Positions 23,870 to 35,678 of a stretch of 64,000 nt of DNA are shown piece by piece. The DNA lies in assembly GCF_945859685.1 (NCBI RefSeq), contig NC_079149.1, positions 103,256,863 to 103,320,862 of the forward strand, in the 5' to 3' direction. The position numbers were made by a program, and so were the translations under genes. Source of the DNA: Eupeodes corollae (taxonomy: Eukaryota > Arthropoda > Insecta > Diptera > Syrphidae). The notes beneath the pieces are model-generated. The model was not told the origin of the DNA and searched no databases. It worked only from the letters and a program-made list of their open reading frames with translations. Each line of letters opens with the position of its first letter. Within the stretch, counting starts at the first letter, position 1.

Positions 23870-25960
23870 AGCAAAATAACACGACGACGACCATCATCAT
23901 CGTCGTCGTCGAAAAGCAACTTACTATGACTCTATATCCACGACTTTTGGGATATAAGCTGGTTGAAAGGCTATAGAGTATATGGAGATGGCAGAGAATT
24001 GAGAAAGAAAATACGAAATTTCATCAAAAGAAAATATAAAAACTCTGGGGGCTCTGGTCTCTGAGCTCTGGCTCGATGGCAAATATAATATAGCGAATGG
24101 TCGTACTATAATCTTATTCCACCAGCTTTGAGCTCATATCGCAGCTCGGAAGATATATAAATTCCAGAGTGTTTACTGGGCTTCAACACGATTGTTGTTT
24201 GTAAGTCCGTCGTCGTCGCTGTTGTTGGCGTTGTCGTTGTCGACGACGGCGTTTTGATCGGCGCAGACCACTCACTCACTAGCTCCATTCCACATATACA
24301 ACACCACCGCACCGCAGTCACAGCGCAGCAGCTTTGTCCACTTTATTACGCCCGGCCCGCTCCTCGACCGAATGACTGACATCCAATCCAATTCTACAGC
24401 CATAGTCATAGTAATAGGTATAGCCATTTTGGAATTCCTATAGAATATATAGATACATCCAGCTATAAGAAAATGTGTAGACCTGATGGTGGTTCTCGAA
24501 TATCGTAGGTATCTCGTGTGCAAGCTTCGTTCGCAATAGCTAAGCTATACCTACTCACTCTCTCTCGACTTGGCCCCAACTTTTGCGCAAAAGTATTCGC
24601 ATTCGCACGTCACGTTGTCATTGTTGTTTTTTGTTGCAACTCATAGTCAGAGCCCAGAATCACCATCATCATCATCGTTGTCGTTGTCGTTGTCGTCCAT
24701 TGAAGCGGCTTTTGCGCGCTCAGCGTCAAGTAAAGTCAAGCCAAGACGAAGCCACTTTTATAAGTACAAGTACGAGACTACGAGTACAAGTACATATCAA
24801 AAGCACAACAAATTTCAACCCAGAAATTTAGAGTAGCTATAGATGGAGTGGAGATACTTTACCTACCTAGCCAAAACGTTGTATATCTCTACACTGAGAG
24901 AAAACTACAAAAATAACAAACAAAATAAAAAAGATAGAAACTGCCAAAATCATGGCTGGATAGCATAAGCTAAAGAATTCAGCGCGGTGTAAGGAATTTT
25001 TTAGGCTGAGCTGAGAGACGCAGAAGCAGTGGAGCAGCCTTTGGTATGGACACGGACTCAACATACAAACCAAACCAAAACCAACCGTGTTTTGGGGTCT
25101 CTTTTGATGCTTCTCGGTCTTCGGTCCTCGCCATCAGGTATTACAGGTTTTTATTCTATACTTTTCATGTTGCTGTGGCCTGTGTTGTGTATACGCGCGA
25201 ATAATGCAATGCAAAAAGGAGCAAAAGCACATCAAGTCGAAAATATATACAAACGTATGTACATCGAGGTTTCAGCTCCAACTCCAGGTCTTCAAGGCAA
25301 GTCAAATGCATAAAAACGAAAAAAAAAGTCCAAAGAGCACAAGAATTTATTATTATTATATGGTGGCAGAGGCAAAAGTAGAAAATTACAACAGAATTAA
25401 CGTAAAATTCCATCTCGAAGCTGTGTGGAGCTCCAAAGCCCCAGAATTCTGAATCCAGAATTCAGAATCCAAAGATGAAGAATAAGAAGCAGAAGATGTG
25501 AAAAAAGATTGGTGGTAGATATATAGAGGAAAACAAGACGGCTTAAACAACACAACACACATGACCACGGGAGAAGAGGGAATTGCGCAAAGAAGAGAAG
25601 TTTTCGGACACCGCAGAAATAATAAAAAGAACAAAAATTGGAGCTCCGAACTCCAACATCAAAATAACAATCTCAAAATGCCCCCATATGTTGTTGCTAT
25701 ATTTTTAAAGTGTGTTTTTTTTTATTTTAGTTTTTGAGGAATTTTCAAGTCAAGCATTCAACAGCGACACCGAAGAATTGCCATGCATGCCGCCTGATGG
25801 TCCAAAGCCGGTTGGAAAAGACTATCATCATCATCATTTTGCAAAACATCATCTTCGTCATCATCATCATGGTTATTCTTACATATTATCATTTTGGGCC
25901 AAACGTTTGTGGATGACGATGACGATGATGATGATGATCATCATCATCAAGTTTCTGTAA
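23870..25960. promoter_or_regulatory. Triplet-repeat and GC-richer island, possible regulatory or untranslated exon DNA
   Basis: GAC/ATC/GTC triplets occur at 23880-23915, 24205-24250, 24660-24705 and 25825-25950. The GC share rises between 24200 and 24840 and around 25030-25200. CTCACTCTCTCTCGAC near 24555 is GAGA-like. At 25442-25471 two inverted CAGAATTC/GAATTCTG phrases form a small palindrome. At 25926-25949 a perfect palindrome (TGA)4(TCA)4 occurs. The overlapping small frames on both strands are low-complexity (His or Ser runs) and not credible proteins. In flies this texture often marks promoters, enhancers or 5' untranslated exons, but nothing here proves one. Confidence 0.25.
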
Positions 25961-27250
25961 TACACACTCTTCTCTTCACTCTTCAGATATTCGATGGAAT
26001 TTGTGAAGCTTTCTTTTTCGCATTGCAAAGAGATGCATGCAAGATAGCAGTATAGATAGATATGCCGCTTAAATGCGGCGTCACATCAGGTACGCTAAAC
26101 AGTATGTGCCACAAGATGGGGTTTTAGCTGAAAATAATATTGTATATCAACAAAACTAAGTATTTTTTCTGTATTGCGACTTGGTCCTGAATTGGAATCC
26201 TATCTAATACTTTTGTCATTGGATCACGTTTTTTAAATACATCTTTTCTGAAAGAGCAAAAAAATATATGATACACTGTTTTAAAGGCTAAAGTGACGCA
26301 ACGAAGTTCTTAAATAAATGTGTACGATGTTTTCAAAAACTGCAATCTTATCTTAGTTTTCGAAATTTGTCTTTAGTTTTGAGAAGATTTATGGACCTAA
26401 CCCTTCAGATAGAGAGTTTTGAAAAGCCTTGAATTTAATTTTTAGGTACTGATTCCGAACTCAAACTCTGATTTTAGCTATGTGTGTTCAAAATCAATAA
26501 TATTTTTGTATTTTGTTTGCAATATATTATACAAAACTTGATGTTATAACTCCAAGACTATGAATTCGTAGTAAAAACAAGCATTTATTTCATACCATTG
26601 GGCGTTTTCCTGTTAAGAAACGTTTTACCTTAAATTCTTCAATTTTTTTTTAACGTTTGTGTATGGCAGGTGAAGACTTTTTAAAACATAAGATATTGGA
26701 CATTTTAAACGGCATATTAAAGTTAGGGATTTTAGATTTAAAACATACATCATTCATGATTAATTCTTCATGAATAGAAAATGAATGATTTGGTTACCCT
26801 TTTCGATCATTGTTTTTTGTAAAAAAAACATTTCAACGGGATCGGTTTTTCAATTCGTTTTAAAGTTATAGCGGTCCGAAGTTGGTTATTTCATTAAAAT
26901 GACAGTTTATGCATGTATGGTAATAATACTATACTTTTTTGAAGTGCTCTTTATAACCTATAAATTGAGCCCTGAATAGTCAAAAACTATCGATTTAGAT
27001 AGATTTTAGATTAGATTAGCATTTCAGTTCGGATCTTAAATATTAAACTTATCTCGTTAACTGTGAATTTTGTTTCGAAAATAATTAGATTCCGCCAAAC
27101 AGTGATTCAGTTTGCTGTAAATGGTTCTTGACATAGACTTTTTAGCACGGTTCAGAGAATTTTGAAATATTTGTTCGTCAATTGCTGAGAATTAGTCATA
27201 GAATTCAACCTTCCATAGCCCAAAATTATTCAAGGCTAAATTAAATGTCG
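25961..27250. other. AT-rich stretch, no gene seen
   Basis: Contains one small hairpin, GCCGCTTAAATGCGGC near 26063. No coding or repeat family is recognised up to the mariner end. Confidence 0.45.
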
Positions 27251-27252
27251 TA

Positions 27253-28062
27253 AACGGTGATTTTTTAAGAGCTTGAGAACTTTTTTTAAAAAAAAAACGC
27301 ATAAAATTTGCAAAATCTCATCGATTCTTTATTTGAAACGTTAGATTGGTCCATGACATGTACTTTTTGAAGATATTTTCATTTAAATGTTGACCGCGGC
27401 TGCGTCTTAGGTGGTCCATTCGGAAAGTCCAATTTTGGGTAACTTTTTCGAGCATTTCGGCCGGAATAGCCCGAATCTCTTTGGAAATGTTGTCTTCCAA
27501 AGCTGGAATAGTTGCTGGCTTATTTTTGTAGACTTTAGACTTGACGTAGCCCCACAAAAAATAGTCTAAAGGCGTCAAATCGCATGATCTTGGTGGCCAA
27601 CTTACCGGTCCATTCCTTGAGATGAATTGTTCTCCGAAGTTTTCCCTCAAAATGGCCATAGAATCGCGAGCTGTGTGGCATGTAGCGCCATCTTGTTGAA
27701 ACCACATGTCAACCAAGTTCAGTTCTTCCATTTTTGGCAACAAAAAGTTTGTTAGTGTGGTTGGTTTAATGTCCAATAAAGTAAACTGAGTGCGAAACTT
27801 GGTCACAATCGCATTAATTGTTTGCTCACTTGGTCGATTATGTGGACCATAAATCGGACGTAAAGCGCGAAACACATTTCGAACCGAACACTGATTTTGG
27901 TAATAAAATTCAATGATTTGCAAGCGTTGCTCGTTAGTAAGTCTATTCATGATGAAATGTCAAAGCATACTGAGCATCTTTCTCTTTGACACCATGTCTG
28001 AAATCCCGCGTGATCTGTCAAATACTAATGCATGAAAATCCTACCTCAAAAAAATCACCCTT
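27253..28062 (-). mobile_element. DD41D mariner-type transposon, internally deleted but with both ends
   Basis: The element is 810 bp and is flanked by TA on both sides (27251-27252 and 28063-28064), the target duplication of the Tc1/mariner superfamily. Its ends are inverted: AACGGTGATTTTTTAAGAGC on the left and AAGGGTGATTTTTTTGAGG on the right read inward. It carries a transposase frame on the minus strand with a large in-frame deletion. With both ends present it could be moved by intact transposase from elsewhere. A longer relative is at 39901-41122. Confidence 0.85.
27318..27950 (-). pseudogene. Mariner DD41D transposase with in-frame 160-codon deletion
   Basis: The 210-residue frame has an uninterrupted start (MNRLTNEQRLQIIEFYYQN) and end. 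Residues 1-65 form the DUF4817-type helix-turn-helix DNA-binding region (CSVRNVFRALRPIYG). It then jumps at KPTT/LTNFLLPK to the second half of the catalytic domain: WFQQDGATCHTAR carries the second catalytic D, WPPRSCDLTPLDYFLWG the third. Between these two D residues there are 41 residues, the DD41D spacing. The segment holding the first D (FSDEAHFW in the relative) is deleted, so it cannot catalyse. Compared with 39940-40999, 480 bp of ancestral sequence (160 codons) are missing, keeping frame. A protein with DNA-binding but no catalysis could in principle act as a repressor; that is inference. Confidence 0.85.
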
Positions 28063-28087
28063 TATTATATTTAGCAGTCAATTCTTG

Positions 28088-28520
28088 CTAATCTTTGAAC
28101 GGCATGTAACAACGCTGAAGTGCAATCATGAGTACTTTTCTTTGAAGATTATTATCACTTCTCTTTAAGACTTTGACAGTATAGTCCGCATTTGCCTTAA
28201 GGTTTTTTACACCCCCTGGAACACTGTCTCCAATGTCGTTCATAAAAATTGAGAAGAGCAAAGGACTCAAAATGCAACCCTGCGGACACCCACATCTGTG
28301 TGAAATTGCTGCGAAGACGTTCTTCCATTAGAAATTACCTCTGTTGTATTTGAAAAAAGTTTCTCATATATTCCTAAAAATTTTGTTGATAAGTATCAAA
28401 GGCAGCTTTAAAATCTACAAAAAAAAGGATAGAGATTCGTTTTCTTAGCCAAAAAACGTTTAGCGACATTAGTTGGAGTAAAAATTGTATCTGTAGAGAG
28501 GTTAGCTCGTAACACAACCT
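28088..28520 (-). mobile_element. LINE reverse transcriptase relic
   Basis: Minus-strand pieces read FFVDFKAAFDT (box A), PQGCILSPLLFSIFMND (box B) and GDSVPGGVKNLK, then jump directly to ANADYTVKVLKRSDNNLQRKV, which in the 19-20 kb element lies about 200 residues further on (IQADYIIKVLNMDEGRLPKK). The catalytic FADD section is therefore deleted. It belongs to the same or a sister family of the element at 18940-20760. Confidence 0.72.
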
Positions 28521-28719
28521 AAAACCAACTTATTTTGTCGTTTGTTTCAACCCAAGGCACAAGTCTAAGACATAGCATTTGAGTAAACAGTTTTCGTAAT
28601 GATTTAAGAAATATAAATATAATTATAATAAAAAAATATTGTTTAAACTTTTAGTTTAGAGAACTTTGGTTTTAAATTAGCTAAAACGAAAAAAAAAATT
28701 AGCGTAACGGTTAAATTGA

Positions 28720-29064
28720 CTAATAAATTATGACTTTTGGAATAAAATGTTCTTTCTGCTGATGCTCTCGCATTTTCTGTAATTTCTTGATTTCCCAGTA
28801 ATTCGTCCCAATTTCATTAAAGGTGGTTCCACAGTTTTCTAGATTAATGCAATCTTGATACAAACCTTTTTTAAATTTTATTGCATGTCGCCAGATAACT
28901 TTTGGCAGCCTAGAATTTTGCATTTCCGATATCCTAATCAGATAATCCGTGTTTAGCTTAAGGGTTGTTGAAAACATATATTTTTGAGTATGTATAAGGA
29001 GTGAGAAAATTTGTCTTAGAAAAAAACGAAGTATTGATTTATTCCTGAAAATATACCATAACAA
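28720..29064 (-). mobile_element. LINE C-terminal relic
   Basis: A 114-codon minus-strand frame contains LKLNTDYLIRISEMQNSRLPKVI, aligning to LKIQADYIIKVLNMDEGRLPKKI of the 19-20 kb element and to the preceding relic. The remainder (KKLQKMREHQQKE) has no catalytic role. It is probably a separate fragment of the same LINE family. Confidence 0.6.
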
Positions 29065-29465
29065 AACATTTTAAAAAATCAATCCATTTTATTCTCTGAA
29101 ACACACATTTTTGGAAAATCGCTTTTCAGTTAAAAATATTGTATAAAGAAAGTTACTTTAACTTCACAAATGACTAAATTAACTTCTTTGAAATTAAGCT
29201 ATTTACAGTTTGTGAAAGATAAATTAATATTCATATTATTACTTTAAGGAAAGACGCTATCTTTAATTATGTCCATCATGAAATATATCGTTATATTCAA
29301 TTTAGTATGCAAACGTCTTGACACTTGTTTGAAGTTTCTAATGCTGCTCTCAAAGGGTGTTTTTACGAGGTGCTGTTTTCATAAGGAAATAAAATGAATA
29401 TAATTTCTTGTTATGGTCAAGACTTGAGCACTATTATAAAGATAAGGGGATCGCAATGTGTTTTT
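29065..29465. other. AT-rich spacer
   Basis: No gene, RNA or repeat was recognised. Confidence 0.45.
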
Positions 29466-29690
29466 AAAATTATATGGGACAAGTGGTCGCTGAGCCGATT
29501 TTCGAGCTCTTAGCCATTTTAGGTATGTTTATCATCATCAATAACGAGCCGATTATTCTCTTTCAATTCGTAAATCGTCTCGGGCTTATGAGCATAAATA
29601 AGCGACTTCAGATCGCATTTGAAGTCAGCAGAATTCTGGAACCAAATATTAAACAAATGATTTACTAACTTTCATAGTTCGCTTTAAGAT
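29466..29690 (-). pseudogene. Mariner-type transposase C-terminal relic
   Basis: The minus strand reads DLKSLIYAHKPETIYELKE then NNRLVIDD, matching GYVKSKVYKNKPATIPALEDNISKEIRAIP of the DD41D transposase in this window and its relatives. Stops follow at once and no terminal inverted repeat was located. It is a different, older subfamily than the two well-preserved copies. The + strand open frame at 29474-29668 is its shadow. Confidence 0.55.
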
Positions 29691-30357
29691 TTAAAATTGA
29701 TTTTTAAATGACTTGAAGAAGAAAAAGACTATTTAACCACAACTTTTTGGAGCTTAATAACTAGTCGGGAAATTAATGAATTTTAAATTTTATAGCTATT
29801 AATTTTTGAATAAACTTCAGAGACTTAAGTTTTTAAAAAATCTCCCCAATACTCTAAATCTACGAAGTGTACAGTGCAGTTTTTCCATTGTTTTCAAAAC
29901 TTCGATATCAACAGTATTGTGGCCTTTAGAAATTATTCCAAAAAGTGATAGATATACATAAATACCTTATATTTATGTATTTAAAGTGACTTTAATAGTA
30001 AATATTTTTGGTAATTCAAGCGCTGGTTATTTATAGCCATTAATGATACCAGTCAATTAAATAAAAGTCTGAGTGCACAATTATTTTGATATATTTGATG
30101 ATAAAAATTATTGTTATTTTCCTGTTGGAAATTCATTTCAAAAGAAGACGAATTGTTCCACTGATTTTTTTCAAAAATTGTCAGTATTTTGCGGACTTTT
30201 CAAAAATTTTCCAAGTTCTTCCCGATAACTTTACGAATTATTTTTTAAAATAATACGGCCAGGAAACTTTTTTTAAGGAAATTATTATTTTTTGTTGCTT
30301 GTGTGGCACGAGCACCATCTACTCGTATTGTGAGAAAATACTTAACAACTTCCTTAT
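29691..30357. other. AT-rich spacer
   Basis: No gene or repeat family was recognised. Confidence 0.45.
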
Positions 30358-31110
30358 GAAAAAAAGAGGCTGTGATGCGACCCACACTGATACCTTCCCA
30401 TCCCGTCTGTCGATATGTCTATTCATAAAAGTTTGTAGGTTTTCGTGTTGGGTTAAAAAAGTTGTCAGTTAAATTATTCTCAAAAATTTTGAAATTACCA
30501 ACAATATTTTTCATATAGAAAAATAGTTCAGTTTGAAAATCTAATTTTGTTAAATAGATTTTTAGTAAAATACAAATTTTTACCAATTTTAAAAGCATTT
30601 CTTAATTTTTTACAAATTGGATGAATTAAATTAATTTGAGAGATATCGAGAACCGAACTTCAGTTTTTAACAACTTTGAGTACAATTTTCTGAGGTTTTT
30701 ATTTAAAAAAAAATGTCAATTTGATTTTTTAAAAAAATTTCCGAATGTTGAAAACAATATCTCTTATAAGATAAAAGCAGTTTAAAGACAATATCTCAAA
30801 TTTTTGAAAAGATATTTGAGTCGAAATTCAATTTTTACTAACTTTGAGTACTTTTTTTTTAGGTTTTTATTTTTTATTAAAAAAACTGTCAATTTGATTT
30901 TCTCAAAATTTAAAAGGTGTTAAAAACCTTATTTTTCGTTGCACAAAATTGTTTTGGAGATAAAATCATTTATTATTCGTATAATTTTCGAGGTGAACAT
31001 TTTTTTTTCAGTTTTTATTTCGACTCTAGAGACCTTGAAAAGTGGAGAAATGTCAAAATTTTCACTTCGACAAATCGTACCCATTACACTAACTTCATAT
31101 TGGATGTTAA
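30358..31110 (+). mobile_element. Family A copy with head, core and tail
   Basis: Head at 30358-30420: AAAAGAGGCTGTGATGCGA, CCCACACTGATACCTTCCC, CCGTCTGTCGATATGTCT. Core: AGTTGTCAGTTAAATTATTC, then units with ACCGAACTTC (about 30655) and GAGTCGAAATTC (30818), about 165-170 bp apart. Tail at 31015-31110: ATTTCGACTCTAGAGACCTT, a GAGAAATGTCAAAATTTTC step, and ACTAACTTCATATTGGATGTTAAAG. The short frames at 30917-31172 on both strands are inside the tail and are not genes. Confidence 0.72.
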
Positions 31111-31734
31111 AGAAACGTGACAATTGTCGTGCATTTACTTTCAATTCTACAAAAATTTCAAATTGTTTATGAAACAGATTTTTAAAATTGTCAATTTGTA
31201 AATTAAAAAGTCAAAATACTGTCGACCATCGCTAAAATTTGGAAGGAAACACACACTACAGTCATTCAAATTTTAGCCTAATTCAAATAATGAAATAAAT
31301 GGTCCAATTTATTTTGTTTTAACATTGACAAGCGCCTTATTTGAAAAGCTTTACTCCAAAAAATTATAATTATGAACATAAAACAATAACAAGTTTCAAT
31401 TTCATACATAAGAATAATGTTAAAGCATCCTTAAGCAAAATAATAAGAAATCCCAAAGAATTTCTAAAATACACACTGTGGCGTATACTTGATTTTTTTC
31501 CTGTTTGTTTGTTTAACATTTAGACTGTGGAAGGGTGTAATCATTTTCAAAGACAAAAGGAAGACTTTTAAAGTACATATGGAATTCTGTCTCGGTTAAG
31601 GAAATGAAATATATATGTAAATGTCATTTTTGAGTATCAAAGCGGTGTCTCCGAGAAGAGGTTATAATAGCCTTGAATAGCTTATGTCTTTGAAGTCAGC
31701 AAAATTAAAATACAAACAAATAAAGGTATAACAC
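31111..31734. other. AT-rich spacer
   Basis: No gene was recognised. Confidence 0.45.
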
Positions 31735-32260
31735 TTGCTCTGGCAGGACATACTGTATGTGAGAATTCCTGTCACATACCTCTTCTTCTTTCTCCCTCTC
31801 TCTAACTTGGCGGACTCTCACTCCTCACGATCTCAGTTTGAGGATCTCGATCTTGGCCTCTTGCAAAAATGTTTCGACTCTTTTCTAGGTATAACCTGTA
31901 AATGCATTCGTTCTGCGATTGTTCGAACTGGACTGAAGGCGGCAAGGTATAGAGTGGCTCGGCGGTGTGGCGGCCGGCGGTGTTAGTTAGTGCCCGGCGT
32001 TGGTTTTTGAAGGGGAGCAAGCGGGATGGAGTTGAAGGTGGTTATGTTGCATGACGGCTACTGTATTGCTTTTGCTTTGGAATTGAATTTGTAACTTCGT
32101 TTTTTTTTTCTTTAATTTGTATTTTGCTTTTTTGTAAATGACTCCATGGATTCCTCGAGTGACTTCACCATCTGCACCCAATTGAATTTTGAAGTGTGTG
32201 TAATCTAGCGTCCGATTAGAGAGATGGTGTGGTTGTGCCTTATAGACTATCCTGCACGCT
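31735..32260. promoter_or_regulatory. GC-richer island, unassigned
   Basis: The stretch 31790-32040 is clearly less AT-rich than its neighbours, with CTCTTCTTCTTTCTCCCTCT at 31780 and a GGCGGTGTGGCGGCCGGCGG block near 31965. Short frames on both strands (31735-31986, 31802-32020) have no recognisable domain. It could be a promoter, a 5' untranslated exon or part of a decayed repeat. Confidence 0.2.
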
Positions 32261-33597
32261 GCACGCGTCTTCCATAGGCTTTGGGATTGAATCTTTTTTT
32301 AGTATCTTTAGCTTGAGCTTGTCTCTGACTCTTGAAGATTTTTGAAGATTTCCCATTTCATGCATATTCGCTATTTGATGCGCTCTGGCAAAAAAAAAAA
32401 ACAGATCCAAAAACGGATAGAGGGACTAAGAAAAAGAACAGAAACAAAGTCGAAATCGAAGAAATCGGACAGCTGAATCGAGTGAAAGTAGGGTAGGTAT
32501 GTTTGGTTAGATTTTTGTTCGTTCGTGGAGTTCGTTGTTTCTTCAAAAAAAAAATTGATCTTTTTTTTGATTTTTGTTTCTGTTTCATGAGAGGCTTTTC
32601 GATACAAAAAATTACATTTTCGGAGGAAAAAGGGATTGCAAAAAAAAAACGAATAATCAAAGCGTGCAATGGAATGCCTTGAGGTCTTTTTTGTCTTTTT
32701 TTATTGTTTTTAAAGATTTTGTTTCCTTCCAAGTTCCAAATTGGAACGACAAAATTTTTGCGGTATTCGCAGGAATTTTTGCCTTTTCAGGGGGGTTTCT
32801 GCTGACAATGCAATTAACTGTGGCATGTAAGTGTGTCTTCTTGTGTATGATGGTCTTGTATATGTATTTCTATATGATTGGAAAGACTGTATGCAGATAA
32901 ATGATTTTTAAAAAAGAAGTCCTTAATAGCATGCATTAATTCTGCCCTGGAATTTATATTTTTTTTTCGTTTGTTCCTCTCTTTAGACCATGAAGATGAG
33001 CTGAAACAGTGAACATTGACAAAAGGGCTACCGAATTGGATTTTTTGAAATTTGTGATGTCTTAACGGTTATGAATTTTGAATTTTATAATAATAAGTTG
33101 TGAAGAAATTCTTAGTTATGTGCCAAAATTGTAGTTTTACGAAAGGTAAATTTATCAAAGATAATCTTAAAATAATATTTTTGTAATCAAAAATTCTTTT
33201 GGTTTTTATTTTATTTTGTTAGTAATGTTGACGTTAGTAAAATTGACATCTTGTCATCTCACGCTTGTGTCTTTTGTGTTTAAAAATGTTCTACTTTTGG
33301 AAAAGTGATCGCTTGCGAATGAAAAACAAAAAAATTAATCATTACTAAGAAAAGTGATAGCTTGGAGTTTAGTAGTGACTAAATAAGTACCAATTGGTAC
33401 GTAGTCAGCATTGGTTTTAATTTAATAAAATAACCCTTAATTTTAATTCGAAACAAAATAATTGTTCACTCATATAGAATTAATCTGGTTTTTTGTCCCG
33501 TTAACCGTATCTAATTTGATATGAAACTGCCAAGTGTGGTTATTTTGACACTGACAGCTGTTTCCCACTCAAAATCTTGACAGAAAGTCTGTGTGTT
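32261..33597. other. AT-rich stretch, no gene seen
   Basis: Overlapping K/F-rich frames on both strands at 32358-32900 arise from A and T runs and show no domain. No RNA or repeat signal is seen. Confidence 0.45.
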
Positions 33598-34008
33598 AAG
33601 GGGCTTGCACATGACAGCGAACAACGAATAGACAAACGAACGTGATTTTACACATTTCAAAAAGTCAATTCCAAACAAAAACACATTTAAATTATAAGAA
33701 ACCAATTGACTCTAATGGTAAAAGAATACAATTTGAATTTTTTTCTCTAAAACAAGAAAGTTTTGTAACAACAATTCGGTAGTAACGAATTGCATTGTGG
33801 TTGCTATGAACTGTCAAACTCTATTTGTGTTCCACATACCATCCACATTCAAACGAATAAATTGTTCGCGCGCAACTTTAATTCAAAATTGTACCACTCT
33901 TGTTTTGTTTTTGTGTGAAAGATCAGTACTACGGAGAAATTGGTTATTATAAACTGACAAATCCTCGCAGTCTGCGAATAGAAATAAAGCTCATGTGAAA
34001 GATAAGTC
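33598..34008. mobile_element. Dispersed repeat family B (MITE-like), copy 1
   Basis: This 411-bp stretch recurs inverted, at the same length, at 56830-57240. Shared blocks include CTTGCACATGA at one end, ACATTTAAATTATAAGAAACC, GTAACGAATTGCA-like, ACTGTCAAACTCTATT, TCCACATACCATCCA, ACTCTTGTTTTGTTTTTGTG and CGAATAGAAATAAAG, then TCATGTGAAAGA at the other end. CTTGCACATGA and CTTTCACATGA (other strand) form short imperfect inverted ends. No target duplication could be fixed and no protein is encoded. Pieces also occur at 39830-39895 and 62540-62610. Confidence 0.65.
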
Positions 34009-35221
34009 AAAATATGCAAACATCCATAGTTCGAATTTCGTAATTCATGTGCAAGATGCTTTATACCTCCACGAAACCAATGAAGGTTTCCGTGAGTATA
34101 TTCAGCTTTGCTTCAAAAATTCTTTTTTTTTCGTGACGCATGAAACACGATTAGAATTTTTGTTTTTTGTTGTGATTGTATTAGTAAATTAGTGAAGTAG
34201 AGCTGTCAAATTCCCAGTTAAACATTTTTTTGAACATTGTATTAATATTGGTGCAAAAAGGGGTAAATCTGCCGAAAAATTGGGATCTACAGATTTAATC
34301 TTAAGACAATACAAAAATATTCAAAATTTGTTTTTTTCGACAGATCTGAAGATTTAGAATAACATTGATTTATTTCCAAATAGAAAACTTCATAACTGAA
34401 ACGCTTAAACCTTGAACAACTCTGGAAAATATCGAAAACTTATTTTGAAAGTGAGCGGTTTTTAAAAAGAAACTTGCTGTATAGAATACTTCCAGCCGTC
34501 GTAGTCCTAAGTTCATACGAAAAAGTGGCTTTTGTAGACGAGAGTATGAGACTTCATATATAACTGGTGCCTAAAATTTCAAGCAATTGCCTGAAAAAAA
34601 TTCTGCATAAAGATCTCGGAATATTTACCTACAAGGTCGTTCAGAGATGGGTCCTCAGAGCTCTGGAATTAGGTCATGATTTTGGCCAAAGGGAGTGATT
34701 TTAACTCAGTTTTCTTGTAAAAAATTGCACCATTGCGAAGCCTGCCAAGCAGCTACGGTCATTTTTTAGATGTGAGTTTTTTTTAATCTGGCAATACTTT
34801 TTACGAAATTGGTCTTTTTGACGTCTGTCGCATGCATCAAGTATGCTTACTATGGTTTGTCATTTAATAATAAATACTTAAACTTACTTGTTACGTAAAG
34901 TTTGCAAATGTATGACCACAATATTGGTCCTGTTCGTGTGACATGCCAAAAAACAATCAATTTATTTAAGGAAAGTTATTATCTCGCGTCATGGGCCTGT
35001 GGCGTGGCATCCATGATTGTGCGATTCTTAGTAATATAGTTGAATTGTTAGCCATTACATCAAATTATATACGTTTTATTTTTCCTCGAAAAACCAGACG
35101 TTTAAAAAAAACACCTTTTAGATGTGGAAAATTTACTTTTGTTCATTTAATTGCATTTTTAAAGTAAATTGTATTTTTTCCGCTACGGGATCGGAGATCT
35201 CTTCCGAATTATCTATTGACA
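34009..35221. other. AT-rich stretch with a mariner-end-like patch
   Basis: At 34765-34830 GTGAGTTTTTTTTAATCTGG and GGTCTTTTTGACGTCTGTCG resemble the 5' end phrase at 39528-39600 (GATTTTTAATCTGGCAATAA and TCATTTTGACAGCTGTCAC), so a mariner-type end may survive. No transposase motif can be read after it. Otherwise nothing is recognised. Confidence 0.35.
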
Positions 35222-35224
35222 TAA

Positions 35225-35678
35225 TGGCTCAAACACAAACACGCCTTCAGCTTTGACTTCACCTGAGGTTTACGAATTCAGCCATGGAAATTCAATGTAT
35301 GATATCACAATGAAGCTTCGACATCACGTTTCTTTTGACAATCGTAAGGAAATAACGTAATGTTAAGTAATGTGACTCCGAACGGAAGCTCTAGTTCAAA
35401 TTTGCTTTGTCTGACAGCTCAACAGCTGTAAAAACACATTTTCTTCTGGAGGGATTCTCATTGGTTATTAAAGACCGTGCAAGGCTACTTCTGCGATAAA
35501 TTTAATTTTTAGATTTCAAACTTATGTTTTTTTTTTATTTTCCGAAAAAAAACAGCTTGTAATGAGACAAGTGCCATTTTAGAAATGTCATATTGGAAGT
35601 GTCATTCAAAGCAACTTCAAAGTAGGCCCAACGTAACGCAAACGAAGCCAAAGCCGAAGCATGTTTGTGTTTCAGCCA
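35225..35678. mobile_element. Harbinger-like MITE, copy 3 (454 bp, long class)
   Basis: Ends TGGCTCAAACACAAACACG and, on the other strand, TGGCTGAAACACAAACATG are inverted and continue into AGCTT(T/C)GGCTTC-like sequence. It is flanked by TAA on both sides (35222-35224 and 35679-35681). It shares with copy 2 the extra block CTACTTCTGCGATAAATTT and a GTGCCATTTTAGAAATGTCA step, which copies 1 and 4 lack. Confidence 0.8.

Noticed and set aside
24570..24836. Overlapping Ser/His/Arg-rich frames
   Set aside because: They arise from ATC/GTC triplet repeats read in different frames; no domain or conserved start.
29474..29668. 64-codon hydrophobic frame on +
   Set aside because: The opposite strand encodes a transposase C-terminal remnant, so this frame is its shadow.
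32358..32900. Overlapping open frames of 78-124 codons on both strands
   Set aside because: They are driven by poly-A and poly-T runs, with K/F-rich composition and no family resemblance.
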